Assembly: GCF_900639875.1 (NCBI RefSeq)
Contig: NZ_CAAAIA010000002.1
Location: 62,001 to 126,000, forward strand
Origin: Legionella impletisoli
GTDB lineage: Bacteria; Pseudomonadota; Gammaproteobacteria; Legionellales; Legionellaceae
Reading direction: 5' to 3'
Length of the DNA stretch: 64,000 nucleotides
The notes under the pieces are model-generated. The model saw only the letters and a program-made list of their open reading frames with translations, was not told the origin of the DNA and did no database searches. This document shows, one piece after another, positions 21,289-30,316 of the stretch (the stretch's first letter is position 1; each line of letters begins with the position of its first letter). Both the position numbers and the translations under genes were made by a program.

Positions 21289-22359
21289 TTAATAAGAAGC
21301 GATATCGATGGTTTTCATTTTGTGGGTAATCTTCTTATCCTCTCGCAAGATGGTAAGGCTTATTTCATCTCCTACTTTAATTTTACTCAATACATTATAA
21401 AGTGTATCGTAATTTCCTATAGCCTGACCATTGAGGCCAATGATGACATCACCGAGATGAATTCGCCCAAGTCTGTCACGATAAGTGCCACGTAACCCAA
21501 CTGCAGCGGCTGGAGTTTTGGGCAATACTTCTGAAATTAAAATACCTTTTTTAACCCCCAGTCTTACTGCAATATTTGGCTCCACTCGCTGGATCCCAAT
21601 ACCGGCGAGTTTAACACGTCCATGCTCAATAATTTGGTTCACAAGTCTTGCGATATCATCCGCAGGAACAGCAAACCCTACCCCGGAAGATGAACCCGAT
21701 TGCGAATAGATAAGGGTATTTAACCCAATGAGTCTGCCAAAACTATCAAGTAATGGACCACCTGAATTACCCGGATTAATTGAGGCATCGGTTTGAATCA
21801 TTTCTCGAATAGTCACCCCACCAATCCCCGGGACTTGACGACCTAGTGCTGAGATAACCCCCGTTGTTAAACTATGATCTAAACCGAATGGATTTCCAAT
21901 CGCGATTGTTTTTTGACCAACTAATAGATGATCGGTATGTGCAATTTCAAAAGGCTGAAAAGATTTCACTAAATCTAAGGCTTTTCTAGATTCTAATTTC
22001 AATACTGCTACGTCTTTTCGTGGTTCAGCACCAACCACTTTGGCAGGAAAGGTATGGTTTCCTATGCTAACGGCTAAGTTATCTGCATCTGCAATAACAT
22101 GAAAGTTCGTAACGATATGACCTTTGTTGTCCCAAATAATTCCAGAGCCAGCCCCTGAGGGAATATGAAGCAGCTCAGAGGTTCCATTGACTACGGTTTT
22201 AATCCGATGAACATAGATCACTTTAGGCGATGCTTTCTGAAATACTTCAATGGTATTTCTTTCATCTGGTAAAAAGTGATCAAGATTATTAGCAAACCCG
22301 GGATGAAACAGCAAAAAGAAGGTGAAGGTTGTAATAAAACGAATAAAATAATGATTCAT
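21289..22359 (-). CDS. DegP/DegS-type periplasmic serine protease with one PDZ domain
   Basis: 356 residues. N-terminal hydrophobic segment to about residue 23 (signal peptide or anchor, ending GFANN), then a trypsin-like domain with His in NFHVIADADN, Asp in RKDVAVLKL and Ser in GNSGGPLLD, then one PDZ domain (GIGIQRVEPNIAVRLGVKKGILISEVLPKTPAA). One PDZ and about 355 residues resemble DegS more than DegP/DegQ, but without partners a role in sigma-E signalling is not shown. AGGGGG before ATG 22359 supports the start. Confidence 0.88.
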   Translation of the reverse strand: MNHYFIRFITTFTFFLLFHPGFANNLDHFLPDERNTIEVFQKASPKVIYVHRIKTVVNGTSELLHIPSGAGSGIIWDNKGHIVTNFHVIADADNLAVSIGNHTFPAKVVGAEPRKDVAVLKLESRKALDLVKSFQPFEIAHTDHLLVGQKTIAIGNPFGLDHSLTTGVISALGRQVPGIGGVTIREMIQTDASINPGNSGGPLLDSFGRLIGLNTLIYSQSGSSSGVGFAVPADDIARLVNQIIEHGRVKLAGIGIQRVEPNIAVRLGVKKGILISEVLPKTPAAAVGLRGTYRDRLGRIHLGDVIIGLNGQAIGNYDTLYNVLSKIKVGDEISLTILREDKKITHKMKTIDIASY

Positions 22360-22674
22360 GTTTCCCCCTAATGAGAGCCCATGAAAGCAAAGGCTTTTCT
22401 AAATTAGGCTAAGAACGGTATTCAAGATATCGGATAATAAAGAGGTATTATGCTTTATTGCTGCGCAACTTGTCAATTTTGGCAGATAACCAATAAGAGT
22501 GAATTCTAATGTAAGGATGAAAAGGCATAATGAAATTTTTGTATAAAACTTATCAATCAACAGCTTCAGTAGTAGGTACCTTCACATTTTATCGTGAGGC
22601 TTTAGGCACCACAAAAAAAGCCCATCATTCCATAACCTAAGAAATAATGGGCCTTACTAGAGAAATTTGATTAT
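22360..22674. other. Spacer with terminator, no gene seen
   Basis: About 315 bases between two minus-strand genes. The right part holds the terminator of the upstream cassette (22613-22652). The rest shows no coding frame; it should contain the protease promoter. Confidence 0.5.
22613..22652 (-). terminator. Rho-independent terminator of the 22.7-24.2 kb cassette
   Basis: On the minus strand: GCCCATTATTTC, a short loop, GGAATGATGGGC with one mismatch, followed directly by seven T. It lies about 25 bases after the stop of the coiled-coil gene, so it closes the two-gene transcript. Confidence 0.8.
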
Positions 22675-23535
22675 CTAAGCGGGTTCCGAAATGTATGACT
22701 GCTCATCATACTCTGTCTCAGACTCTTGCTCATAAAATGAAGGGTGAGATCCATCGTCCAAATCCGAATCATAACCATTAATCTCTCTTTCCGTATTTCT
22801 GACATCCATACGAGCAGCGCGTTCCTCCTCGAAACGACTTGGAGAGATGTTCGAACTTAGATTAAAAAACTGCAAGAGCATTTGTAAGGGTGCAGTAATT
22901 AACTTAAACGCCTGAGAACCCGACTCAATCGATTTCATGGTGACTTGTTCTGAATTTTGATTGTGCCGAATATAGATTTTTTCTAATAAGCCCGTATGCC
23001 GCTCATAGATATCATCTAATTTCTTATTACGTTCCTTTTCCTGCTGCAATAAATAATCTTGCAGATCTCTGTGAGTATCCCAAAACGTTGCACGACGAGC
23101 CTGAAGCTGACTTAATTGCTCGTCGTAGAACTCAATCTCACGGTCTATTTCCTGTCTTAACCGATCACAGACTAGTTTACGCTCATCAACTTTTTCACCG
23201 TTTATCAATGCACTCGATTCCTTGAGCATCAATTCAGAATATCGTTGAATTAAAATAAATTTTTTATTCAAAATATCATCAATTTTCTGATCCAGGTATT
23301 GAATGTCATCTTTATTCGAATCAAGCACTTTATAATGTGAAGTAAACCGTTTATTGCTTTCCATTTGCTTTCGCAAACGTTCAAGCTCAACAGCCTCTTG
23401 ATCTAATGCCCGTTGCTGGGCTTTATCATTTAAATGCTTGTCGCGGCTTAATAATAACTGCCTAATAAATGCTGAAAGCGTTGTAACGACTCCGAAAATA
23501 ACGGTACTGATGATCGCTATCGTGACAGGTTCCAT
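22675..23535 (-). CDS. Membrane-anchored coiled-coil protein of unknown function
   Basis: 286 residues, family not recognised. A single hydrophobic helix at about residues 5-24 is followed by a long, highly charged helical region (about 30-200) rich in Glu, Lys, Arg, Gln and Leu, consistent with a coiled coil. The tail (about 228-286) is acidic, Ser/Tyr/Glu-rich and probably disordered, ending SYISEPA. Ribosome site AAGGAGG lies before ATG 23535. It follows the duplicated-domain gene by 11 bases and ends in a terminator, so the two form one operon. An effector or envelope-scaffold role are both possible; nothing proves either. Confidence 0.75.
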   Translation of the reverse strand: MEPVTIAIISTVIFGVVTTLSAFIRQLLLSRDKHLNDKAQQRALDQEAVELERLRKQMESNKRFTSHYKVLDSNKDDIQYLDQKIDDILNKKFILIQRYSELMLKESSALINGEKVDERKLVCDRLRQEIDREIEFYDEQLSQLQARRATFWDTHRDLQDYLLQQEKERNKKLDDIYERHTGLLEKIYIRHNQNSEQVTMKSIESGSQAFKLITAPLQMLLQFFNLSSNISPSRFEEERAARMDVRNTEREINGYDSDLDDGSHPSFYEQESETEYDEQSYISEPA

Positions 23536-23546
23536 AAACCGCCTCC

Positions 23547-24200
23547 TTAATGCAAATGAACCAACTGAGTATGTAATTCAACAGCAAAATAACGACTAAA
23601 ATCTTGGTAATTTTTTACTTCGGGCCAGACGCCTGTTTCATCACACATGCGATGCATTTCTGCTTTAAACATGGGCTGATAATAATGCTTAAGAAAAGGT
23701 TTAACTTCCGTTAATTGATTGAAGTTTTTAACAACCACCGTAGCATTTTCAGAGATCTGAGTGAGATTCACTGTGTTTAAAATAGTGGTCAAATCCGTTT
23801 GTTCTTGAACGGCAGACTTCATCCATTTTAATAAAACCGCACGTGGTTTAATGCAAACCAACTGATGCCCATCCTGTAAAGTAGGCTCCATCAATACGAT
23901 TTGTGAGTGAAGCTCAAATTTGAAACAACAGAGAAAGTCCAGAAAACTGCCTTCAATATCATTGCGGGCATCCTCACCCAGCCATCTTGATATTTCATGT
24001 CTGAACATGGTTGGAAAATGTTTTTCAATCTCATCCAGCGTGTCTTCTTCATCATCATGTTTCAAAATAGTATACGCCGTCGTATCCGTTTGAAAAACAC
24101 TGAGATCAGGGATTTCTATTTCCGGTAACTGTGCCGCTAAAAAAGAACGAAAAACGGATGTTGGTTTTAATATTACAACTTCCCATTGACTTTGTTGCAT
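23547..24200 (-). CDS. Unknown protein with an internal tandem duplication
   Basis: 217 residues, no recognised family, no signal peptide or membrane segment. Residues 8-105 and 114-217 are copies of one domain of about 100 residues: VVILKPTSVFRSF matches LVCIKPRAVLLKW, FPTMFRHEISRW matches YQPMFKAEMHRM, and FKFELHSQIVLM matches FAVELHTQLVHL. The frame opens to 24227, but ATG 24198-24200 is chosen for its AAGGAG site 7 bases upstream. First gene of the two-gene unit with the coiled-coil protein. Confidence 0.75.
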   Translation of the reverse strand: MQQSQWEVVILKPTSVFRSFLAAQLPEIEIPDLSVFQTDTTAYTILKHDDEEDTLDEIEKHFPTMFRHEISRWLGEDARNDIEGSFLDFLCCFKFELHSQIVLMEPTLQDGHQLVCIKPRAVLLKWMKSAVQEQTDLTTILNTVNLTQISENATVVVKNFNQLTEVKPFLKHYYQPMFKAEMHRMCDETGVWPEVKNYQDFSRYFAVELHTQLVHLH

Positions 24201-24467
24201 AATGCTCTCCTTAAAATATTGTCTCATCCTGAGTACAACGTGAAAAGCTAATATTAATTTACATCTTTTCTCGGGGAAGACTATCAGCTTATCATTTTAT
24301 AATTAAATAATGCAATAGATTTATTTATCGTAACTTGGTTATTTTATTTTTATATGGTTGCATTTCGTCACTTCTAACCCGTTGAATTCGTGACTACCAA
24401 GCGTTATCCTTGTAAGCCCATTCTATTAATGAAAACAAAATCTCTGGGAACACATTGGCTTAGAATT

Positions 24468-26018
24468 ATGAACGTTCTTAAAAAAATCTTTTTTATATTT
24501 CTTGCGACCATTCTTGTTTTAGTTATTGGGCTCTGGTTATTTCTCAAGACCCTCGAACCCGAGTGGGTCAAAACCTATCTTTCCAAACAAATTACCCTCA
24601 TTACTGGCTTACCCAGTCATATTAATGGAACGGTCAGTTGGCAGGTTTTTCCTACCCCTGGCGTTAAGGTCAACCACATTCAAATGGGTGAGGATAATAT
24701 AAAAAGTAAGCTTAAACTTTCGATTAACGATTTGATATTAAAACTTCAAATAAAACCTTTATTTCATGGAAAATTAGTTTTTAGTGAGATTAAAATAGAT
24801 GGGGTAGACGCGGTGATTCATCCCAATGCTCCAGCACCCGCAATCATTAAAACTACTCCCGCGAAGAAAAAAGAATCTAAGAATAAATTGCCCCCTTCTA
24901 AAATAGTCTTTGCGATTGAAAATTTTCACTTAACCAATGGCCATATAAACGTTATACAGGACGAAGCTCAATATACATTGAACGATTTACACATCGGGTT
25001 ATCTCAATTAAATCTAGAAAATAAGTATTTTCCCTTACAATTAACATCTACTTTAGCCATAAATTCACCTAAACATTCAGGACATGCGGCAATAAATTAT
25101 AAAGGAAAAATAAAACTCTCTAATGAAATCCTTTACTTTGCTCAAAAGAGTCTCTCAGGATTCAATACAATTGGCCAACTGAGTCTCAGCGATATTAAGC
25201 TTAATCAATTTTATATTGAAAAAATAACGGCCAATACCCAAGTTCAAAACAATGCCATTCAATTCGACCCGCTCAAAGTAACGCTTTATGAAGGGGAATC
25301 CATTGGAAATATATCTTACCAATTTGACACTCAAATCATTAGGCTCAATCAAACAGCAACCAATCTTAACCTTGAACCGCTTCTTAAGGATTTACTGAAT
25401 AAAAACTTAATGGTTGGAAAATTAGACTTGACCACACATGGCAATGCTCGTTTAAGTGACACCAATTGGTTAAGTTCTTTACGAGTAAAAGGGGGTGCTT
25501 CGGTTAAGGATGGTAAGTTATTATTCATGGATATCCAAGCTTTGGTGAACGAATTGCTTAACCGTTTTCAAACGCTCATGAGTAACCCAACGATAGATCC
25601 CCAAACCATTTCTGAGCTTACTGATTTAAAACCTGAAGAATATCAGAAAGGTATTACTAAATTTAATACTTTAAATCTAACGTATGATACACCACAAAGT
25701 ATGTTGCTCAATAACTCAATAGTTTTGCAGACTAACAAGTTTGAACTATCAGGCCAAGGCGTTATCAATCTACAACAAATGACTATTCATAATGGCTTAA
25801 ATTTAAAGCTTTCGTCAAACAACAATCTGGCTAAAATCCAAGCCATTTTTTCTAATGGCATTCCGCTTCTTTTGCAAGGCCAACTTAGTAAGCCCGTGAT
25901 ATACCCAGATATGAAACAAATTAGTACAACTCTCACCCAGTATTATTTGAAAAAGACGTTAGATAAACCTGTTAAGCAATTAAAGGAAGAAGTAAAAAGT
26001 TTTTTTGATAGTCTATGA
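24468..26018 (+). CDS. AsmA family protein
   Basis: 516 residues. An N-terminal transmembrane helix (VLKKIFFIFLATILVLVIGL) is followed by a long periplasmic beta-rich region with AsmA features: PGVKVNHIQMG near the start and the C-terminal LRVKGGASVKDGKLLFMDI to NKFELSGQGVINLQQM segment. AsmA-like proteins are repeating-beta-groove lipid carriers between membranes, linked to outer-membrane assembly. The frame is open from GTG 24390; ATG 24468 is preferred because the membrane helix begins there, ATG 24429 remains possible. Ends in an ATGA overlap with mutY, an asmA-mutY arrangement seen in other gammaproteobacteria. Confidence 0.85.
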   Translation: MNVLKKIFFIFLATILVLVIGLWLFLKTLEPEWVKTYLSKQITLITGLPSHINGTVSWQVFPTPGVKVNHIQMGEDNIKSKLKLSINDLILKLQIKPLFHGKLVFSEIKIDGVDAVIHPNAPAPAIIKTTPAKKKESKNKLPPSKIVFAIENFHLTNGHINVIQDEAQYTLNDLHIGLSQLNLENKYFPLQLTSTLAINSPKHSGHAAINYKGKIKLSNEILYFAQKSLSGFNTIGQLSLSDIKLNQFYIEKITANTQVQNNAIQFDPLKVTLYEGESIGNISYQFDTQIIRLNQTATNLNLEPLLKDLLNKNLMVGKLDLTTHGNARLSDTNWLSSLRVKGGASVKDGKLLFMDIQALVNELLNRFQTLMSNPTIDPQTISELTDLKPEEYQKGITKFNTLNLTYDTPQSMLLNNSIVLQTNKFELSGQGVINLQQMTIHNGLNLKLSSNNNLAKIQAIFSNGIPLLLQGQLSKPVIYPDMKQISTTLTQYYLKKTLDKPVKQLKEEVKSFFDSL

Positions 26019-27091
26019 ATACAACTGAAATCGCAGCGCAATTTACCATGCCGCTTTTAGAATGGTATGAGCTTCATGGTCGTAAAGAACTACCTTGGAA
26101 ATCCAGTGATCCCTACCCGGTATGGATTTCTGAAATTATGTTGCAACAAACCCAGGTAAAAACAGTCATTCCATTTTTTAACCGATTCATGGCTCGTTTC
26201 CCAACCATCGAAGTGCTTGCCATGGCCTCCCTTGATGACGTGTTAGCTTACTGGTCTGGACTTGGTTATTATAGTCGCGCACGAAATATTCATAAAACAG
26301 CTCGAATACTATACTTTGAACATGGAGGAACATTTTCTAAAGATCCCAATGAACTAAAAAAACTTCCTGGCATAGGCGACTCCACTGCCGCAGCCATTAC
26401 ATCCTTAGTATTTAATAAGCCAACCCCTATTCTAGATGGCAATGTAAAACGAGTCTTGAGCCGTTTTTTTCTGGTGAAGGGAGCGCCAGATAAAACCTCA
26501 GTTAAAAAACAGCTCTGGAATCTTGCTGCACAATGCATGAGCTCAGATAAATGCGCAAGATATACCCAGGCAATCATGGATTTAGGCGCGACTTGTTGCA
26601 CCATTAAACATTCTCAATGCGAACAATGCCCTTTACACAAAGGGTGCAAAGCATTTCAAACCAACGCTGTTTCAAACTATCCTTACAAAAAGCCAAAGAA
26701 ATTAAAACCCATTAAATCACAACAGTTTTTGTTGATTTTTGATGAACATCAGCGCATTTATCTTGAAAAAAATCCACCTGAAGGTTTATGGGGCGGACTC
26801 TGGTGCCTGCCTGCTATTGATAAAGAATGCTTAACTGAGGATTATATTAATGAAGAATATAAGCTTACCGTCAAAAAGAAAATTAAGTTAAGTTCGTTTA
26901 AGCATGCATTTAGTCATTTTAGTCTTGAAATCCAACCCTTTGCTTTATTAATAGGCCATAATGATAATCAATTGACATCTATCCCTAAAGGCAGTTGGTG
27001 GAATTTACAAGAAGCACTGGATTTAGGACTTCCTAAACCGATACGAACGATTATCAATGAATACCAAAATAACATTTGTTTAATGAGTTAA
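26015..27091 (+). CDS. mutY: A/G-specific adenine glycosylase
   Basis: Removes A mispaired with 8-oxoG, complementing the MutT-type enzyme in this window. 358 residues. Catalytic Glu is in SEIMLQQTQV, the helix-hairpin-helix is LPGIGDSTAAAI with Asp in PILDGNVKR, the [4Fe-4S] ligands are CTIKHSQCEQCPLHKGC, and a C-terminal Nudix-like domain (from about residue 230) recognises 8-oxoG. Start codon overlaps the AsmA stop (ATGA). Confidence 0.95.
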   Translation: MNTTEIAAQFTMPLLEWYELHGRKELPWKSSDPYPVWISEIMLQQTQVKTVIPFFNRFMARFPTIEVLAMASLDDVLAYWSGLGYYSRARNIHKTARILYFEHGGTFSKDPNELKKLPGIGDSTAAAITSLVFNKPTPILDGNVKRVLSRFFLVKGAPDKTSVKKQLWNLAAQCMSSDKCARYTQAIMDLGATCCTIKHSQCEQCPLHKGCKAFQTNAVSNYPYKKPKKLKPIKSQQFLLIFDEHQRIYLEKNPPEGLWGGLWCLPAIDKECLTEDYINEEYKLTVKKKIKLSSFKHAFSHFSLEIQPFALLIGHNDNQLTSIPKGSWWNLQEALDLGLPKPIRTIINEYQNNICLMS

Positions 27092-27108
27092 ACATTCTCC
27101 ATGTTTTT
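27090..27108 (+). terminator. Weak terminator after mutY
   Basis: AAACAT (27090-27095), loop tctcc, ATGTTT running into further T. A short 6-bp stem with a T-run, overlapping the end of mutY and butting against the converging Sel1 gene stop. Confidence 0.4.
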
Positions 27109-27437
27109 TAAGTAGCACTTCCGTTCGTTAACATTTTCATAGCAGCGATAGCATCAGGCTGTCCTGCCTTAGCAGCACATTTGATCCAAAATAAGGCTTT
27201 TTTTCGATCTTCGGTTACACCTTGACCGTAAAAATACATATATCCCACCGCATATTGCGCATCAGGATTGCCTTTTTCTGCTTCAGGTTTCAACCGAATA
27301 AACGCGGATCGATAATCTTGTACTTGAAAACTACGAATGCCTTCTTGTAAATTCATTTTTGTGAATGAACACCCTGTCAGAAGTAGCGCAAAACTAATGG
27401 TTAACATCACAAAAAATTTTGAAACCATATTGTTCAA
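27108..27437 (-). CDS. Small lipoprotein with Sel1/TPR-like repeats
   Basis: 109 residues. A signal peptide with lipobox LLTGC puts lipidation at Cys23, so it is probably outer-membrane attached. The mature part has a Sel1-like repeat pair (PDAQYAVGYMYFYGQGV then KKALFWIKCAAKAG). Such proteins act as protein-binding scaffolds. The start overlaps the GspC gene stop (ATGA at 27434-27437), linking it to type II secretion by position; that link is inference. ATG three codons in is an alternative start. Confidence 0.8.
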   Translation of the reverse strand: MNNMVSKFFVMLTISFALLLTGCSFTKMNLQEGIRSFQVQDYRSAFIRLKPEAEKGNPDAQYAVGYMYFYGQGVTEDRKKALFWIKCAAKAGQPDAIAAMKMLTNGSAT

Positions 27438-27940
27438 TCCCCAATTAAAGGCTTAGCCACTGGTGCAAAGATTAATTCATTTTTGGGTAAACTTAAACTC
27501 TCTAATGAACCTTGACGGCTAACAAGAACCCCATTTGGCGTAATACGCTTAATGATTCCACCACCAGGTAACTGATCGCCTACCTGATAAACCTGCTCTT
27601 GACCATTCGCAGAACGAATGATTACCTGAGACCGAGCCTCATCTTCAGCATAAACAACACCAACTACGGTTAAATTTAACCTTGATTGTTTAATATTGGA
27701 CCCCTCCAGGTGTTCAGGCACATATTCTCCAAAAAACGTTGCCTTAGAAACTTCTGTATGGGTAGGTAAGGGAATCGATTTTGGAGGGAGTGGCAAAGCG
27801 ACAGGACCATGGGCGTGATGAATCTCCAAAATTGAAATTACCCCATCAATAATCAACCACACCACAAAAACCGCTAGAATGATAAAGGCAGTTTTCGGTA
27901 CAAAGGGCTTTGACAAGGTATTTTTCAAATCAGTATACAC
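27434..27940 (-). CDS. lspC: Type II secretion system protein C (GspC/LspC-like)
   Basis: 168 residues. One transmembrane helix at about 17-36, a Pro-rich linker, then the GspC homology region: SRLNLTVVGVVYAEDEARSQ, DQLPGGGIIKRITPNGVLV. GspC bridges the inner-membrane platform and the GspD secretin. It is shorter than the 270-300 residues of typical GspC because the C-terminal PDZ or coiled-coil domain is absent. No other T2S gene is adjacent, in line with the stand-alone lspC known in Legionella. Confidence 0.82.
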   Translation of the reverse strand: MYTDLKNTLSKPFVPKTAFIILAVFVVWLIIDGVISILEIHHAHGPVALPLPPKSIPLPTHTEVSKATFFGEYVPEHLEGSNIKQSRLNLTVVGVVYAEDEARSQVIIRSANGQEQVYQVGDQLPGGGIIKRITPNGVLVSRQGSLESLSLPKNELIFAPVAKPLIGD

Positions 27941-28097
27941 CTAACCCCCTAAACATGATGTCTCAAGTCTCTAATTCTATTTACAAAAGCGATTTCTCAA
28001 GTTAGCTCAAAGGCTAGATACTGGATCAATTGCCTCTAACTAACATCCCGAACTGGCGTTTTTTAAGCTAAAAAAACTATCATGCGAAATATCCGCT

Positions 28098-29447
28098 CTA
28101 AATCTCTGGAAATAATTTTGAGCAAAAAATTTGATTCGGATCGTATTTCATTTTAACTGCTTTTCGCAAAGCATACGAACGTCCATAATGATTTATCCAA
28201 TAATCACTATCGAGATCAGAATAAAACCAACCAGAAATATAGCGCTTACCCCCTATGCTTATTAATATATCATCTATTTTCAATAACGCTTGAATAACTT
28301 TTTTACAATCTTGCTCTTTAATTCCGGGAGGTAACACGTTTAAGGTAACGATGTTTTCACTCTCTGGAAGCATAAAATATTTAGGTGCTACAGGCGCTAT
28401 GGGGAAAATATGATAAATTCCTCCAATACTATCATCGAGTATATCCATAATTTCTGCAAGTTTACTTTCTAGTAGAAAACGATCTACGTAACATTCATAC
28501 CAAGGGTGCGAATAGTCCCAAGCTCCCGAGTCTTTCATGCTTTGAATTCTTGTATCATGACGATTAGTATAATCTTTAAGGGATAAATCGATGACGTCCT
28601 CTCTAAAAGACGCGTTTAATTGCGGAATATGCTCCAAAGGTTCTTGTTCATATTCCATGGCTAAATTAATAATGAATGCTTTCTTTTTCGTTTGATTAGC
28701 ATTATCTGTAACAAATGCCTCAAGATAATCGCCATGCTGTTTTAACACAAACTGGTCATTCAACCATACGTGTCTATCTTCATACACAAAACGAAACACA
28801 CGAACCTGATTTTGACAAGGTCTAGTTTTTAAGGCGGCTTCGATTATGACTCCGAATAAGCCAGCTCCCCCGAGACAAGCGTTAAATAAATCAGCATTCG
28901 AATGGTGGTCACATCGAATCAATTCACCCTCTGCAGTTAAAACTAATAATTCTTCGATGTGAGCAGCAGAGATGCCTTCTTTAAACGAAGCAGAACCTAC
29001 TCCGCCTACCGATAGTACCCCTCCTAACGTTAGATTGGTATTGTAAGGAATAACGATTGGAAGTTGATTTTGAGTCAAAGCCTTTGCAACAACGGATTTC
29101 CAGGTTGCTGAACAACCAGCGATTAATTGATGTCCCCGCCAATAAACATGTTCCTCTAGATGAGCAATATCGACAATCACACTTCCATTAGGGGCGAGCG
29201 ACTGTCCAGACTGGCCAAATCCATTGGCTCTTATAGTGATAGGCAATTGATGATGATTTGCAAACTGTAACAGGGATTGTAATCCTGAGATATTGAAGGG
29301 TTTAAAGACTGCAACCGCCTCACCTTGTGTGAGGCGGCCGAAGTCTTGATTCGCTTGGGTAACGGCATTTGAGTCCTCTAGTAACCGTTGCCCTGTTCTT
29401 TCTTCACACTGCCTCAGTAGCGCTTGATTCCACTGATATTTCGCCAT
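28098..29447 (-). CDS. FAD-linked oxidase, cytokinin-dehydrogenase-like, with BBE-type C-terminus
   Basis: 449 residues. PP-loop FAD-binding fold (LPITIRANGFGQSGQS, then LTLGGVLSVGGVGSASF) followed by a substrate domain and a C-terminal YDPNQIFCSKLFPEI like that of berberine-bridge/cytokinin-oxidase relatives. The usual covalent-FAD histidine of the GHS motif is Gln79 here (GFGQS), so FAD is probably non-covalent. Substrate unknown. It overlaps the upstream haem-oxygenase-like gene by 44 bases, a strong sign of coupled expression. Confidence 0.82.
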   Translation of the reverse strand: MAKYQWNQALLRQCEERTGQRLLEDSNAVTQANQDFGRLTQGEAVAVFKPFNISGLQSLLQFANHHQLPITIRANGFGQSGQSLAPNGSVIVDIAHLEEHVYWRGHQLIAGCSATWKSVVAKALTQNQLPIVIPYNTNLTLGGVLSVGGVGSASFKEGISAAHIEELLVLTAEGELIRCDHHSNADLFNACLGGAGLFGVIIEAALKTRPCQNQVRVFRFVYEDRHVWLNDQFVLKQHGDYLEAFVTDNANQTKKKAFIINLAMEYEQEPLEHIPQLNASFREDVIDLSLKDYTNRHDTRIQSMKDSGAWDYSHPWYECYVDRFLLESKLAEIMDILDDSIGGIYHIFPIAPVAPKYFMLPESENIVTLNVLPPGIKEQDCKKVIQALLKIDDILISIGGKRYISGWFYSDLDSDYWINHYGRSYALRKAVKMKYDPNQIFCSKLFPEI

Positions 29448-30153
29448 GGGGTAGTTTCCTTTCTCTGGCTAATTCCAATCGATTATTACAAGCAATCATT
29501 AATCCATCGAACATTTTACTAAACGCGTCGTAACATCGATCAATCATCTTTAAAGCATTTCGGCGAGTACTAGTTGATACACGTCGCTCGTACAATTTTC
29601 GTTCCATTTCTTCTTCAAAAATAGCATGAGCCATTTCAACTTCAAGGTGAGCGCTTGAGAAATATTTCAAATCACTATCTCCACCGGCTTTTTTCACTTG
29701 ATTCGCTACTTTTTCAAAAAAGACATGGCCAGATGATTCAAGAGTCAGCAACAAAACCACATTTAATAATTCATCATCAATTTTATAGATTTCTGCAAGA
29801 ATTGCATACGCTGCATCTCGGGTTATTTGTAAATCCTTACTATAAAGCCAAGCCACATCGTCATTATTTTTTCCTTCAGAAAGCTCAAGTAGATACTTTT
29901 TATCATGAAGAAACCATTTTTCATGCCCCGCATCTTCCATTCGGTGGTGTCGAGCAATTTTTTTCAAGTAAGGATCACTGACTTTTTCTTCGTTAATTCG
30001 CAAAATGTCTTGGAAAGTCATGGCCCAAAATGTAAGCTCTGGCACAAAATAACTGATCTCTTCTAGTGTATTAAGTTGCTCTAGTTTTTCAAAAAAAGGA
30101 TGATCAAGAAATTCATTTTGTTTAGATTCAATATATGCTTCGATTGCTTTCAT
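29404..30153 (-). CDS. Haem-oxygenase-like diiron oxidase/oxygenase (TenA/HDO superfamily)
   Basis: 249 residues, all-helical. Candidate metal ligands occur in the helix pattern of this superfamily: E73 and H77 (MEDAGHEKW), E139 and H143 (ESSGHVFFE), H169, E173 and H176 (AHLEVEMAH). Relatives include iron-containing redox enzymes such as UndA, BesC and the diiron domain of SznF; the reaction here is unknown. The frame opens to 30222, but ATG 30151-30153 has AGGAGG about 6 bases upstream. Lies between KMO and the FAD oxidase on one strand. Confidence 0.75.
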   Translation of the reverse strand: MKAIEAYIESKQNEFLDHPFFEKLEQLNTLEEISYFVPELTFWAMTFQDILRINEEKVSDPYLKKIARHHRMEDAGHEKWFLHDKKYLLELSEGKNNDDVAWLYSKDLQITRDAAYAILAEIYKIDDELLNVVLLLTLESSGHVFFEKVANQVKKAGGDSDLKYFSSAHLEVEMAHAIFEEEMERKLYERRVSTSTRRNALKMIDRCYDAFSKMFDGLMIACNNRLELARERKLPHGEISVESSATEAV

Positions 30154-30316
30154 GATAGCCTCCTGGCTTAAATACTTTAGACGAAGGTATATATGCATAC
30201 ATTGTGCCAACTTTATATTCAACTACCCTGCTTAAGCAATCTAGTAGCGCGCTGAGTTTCCTCATAGAAAAATAACTACCGTCAGAGATTCAAAGCGACA
30301 ATTTTTTGACGTTTTT

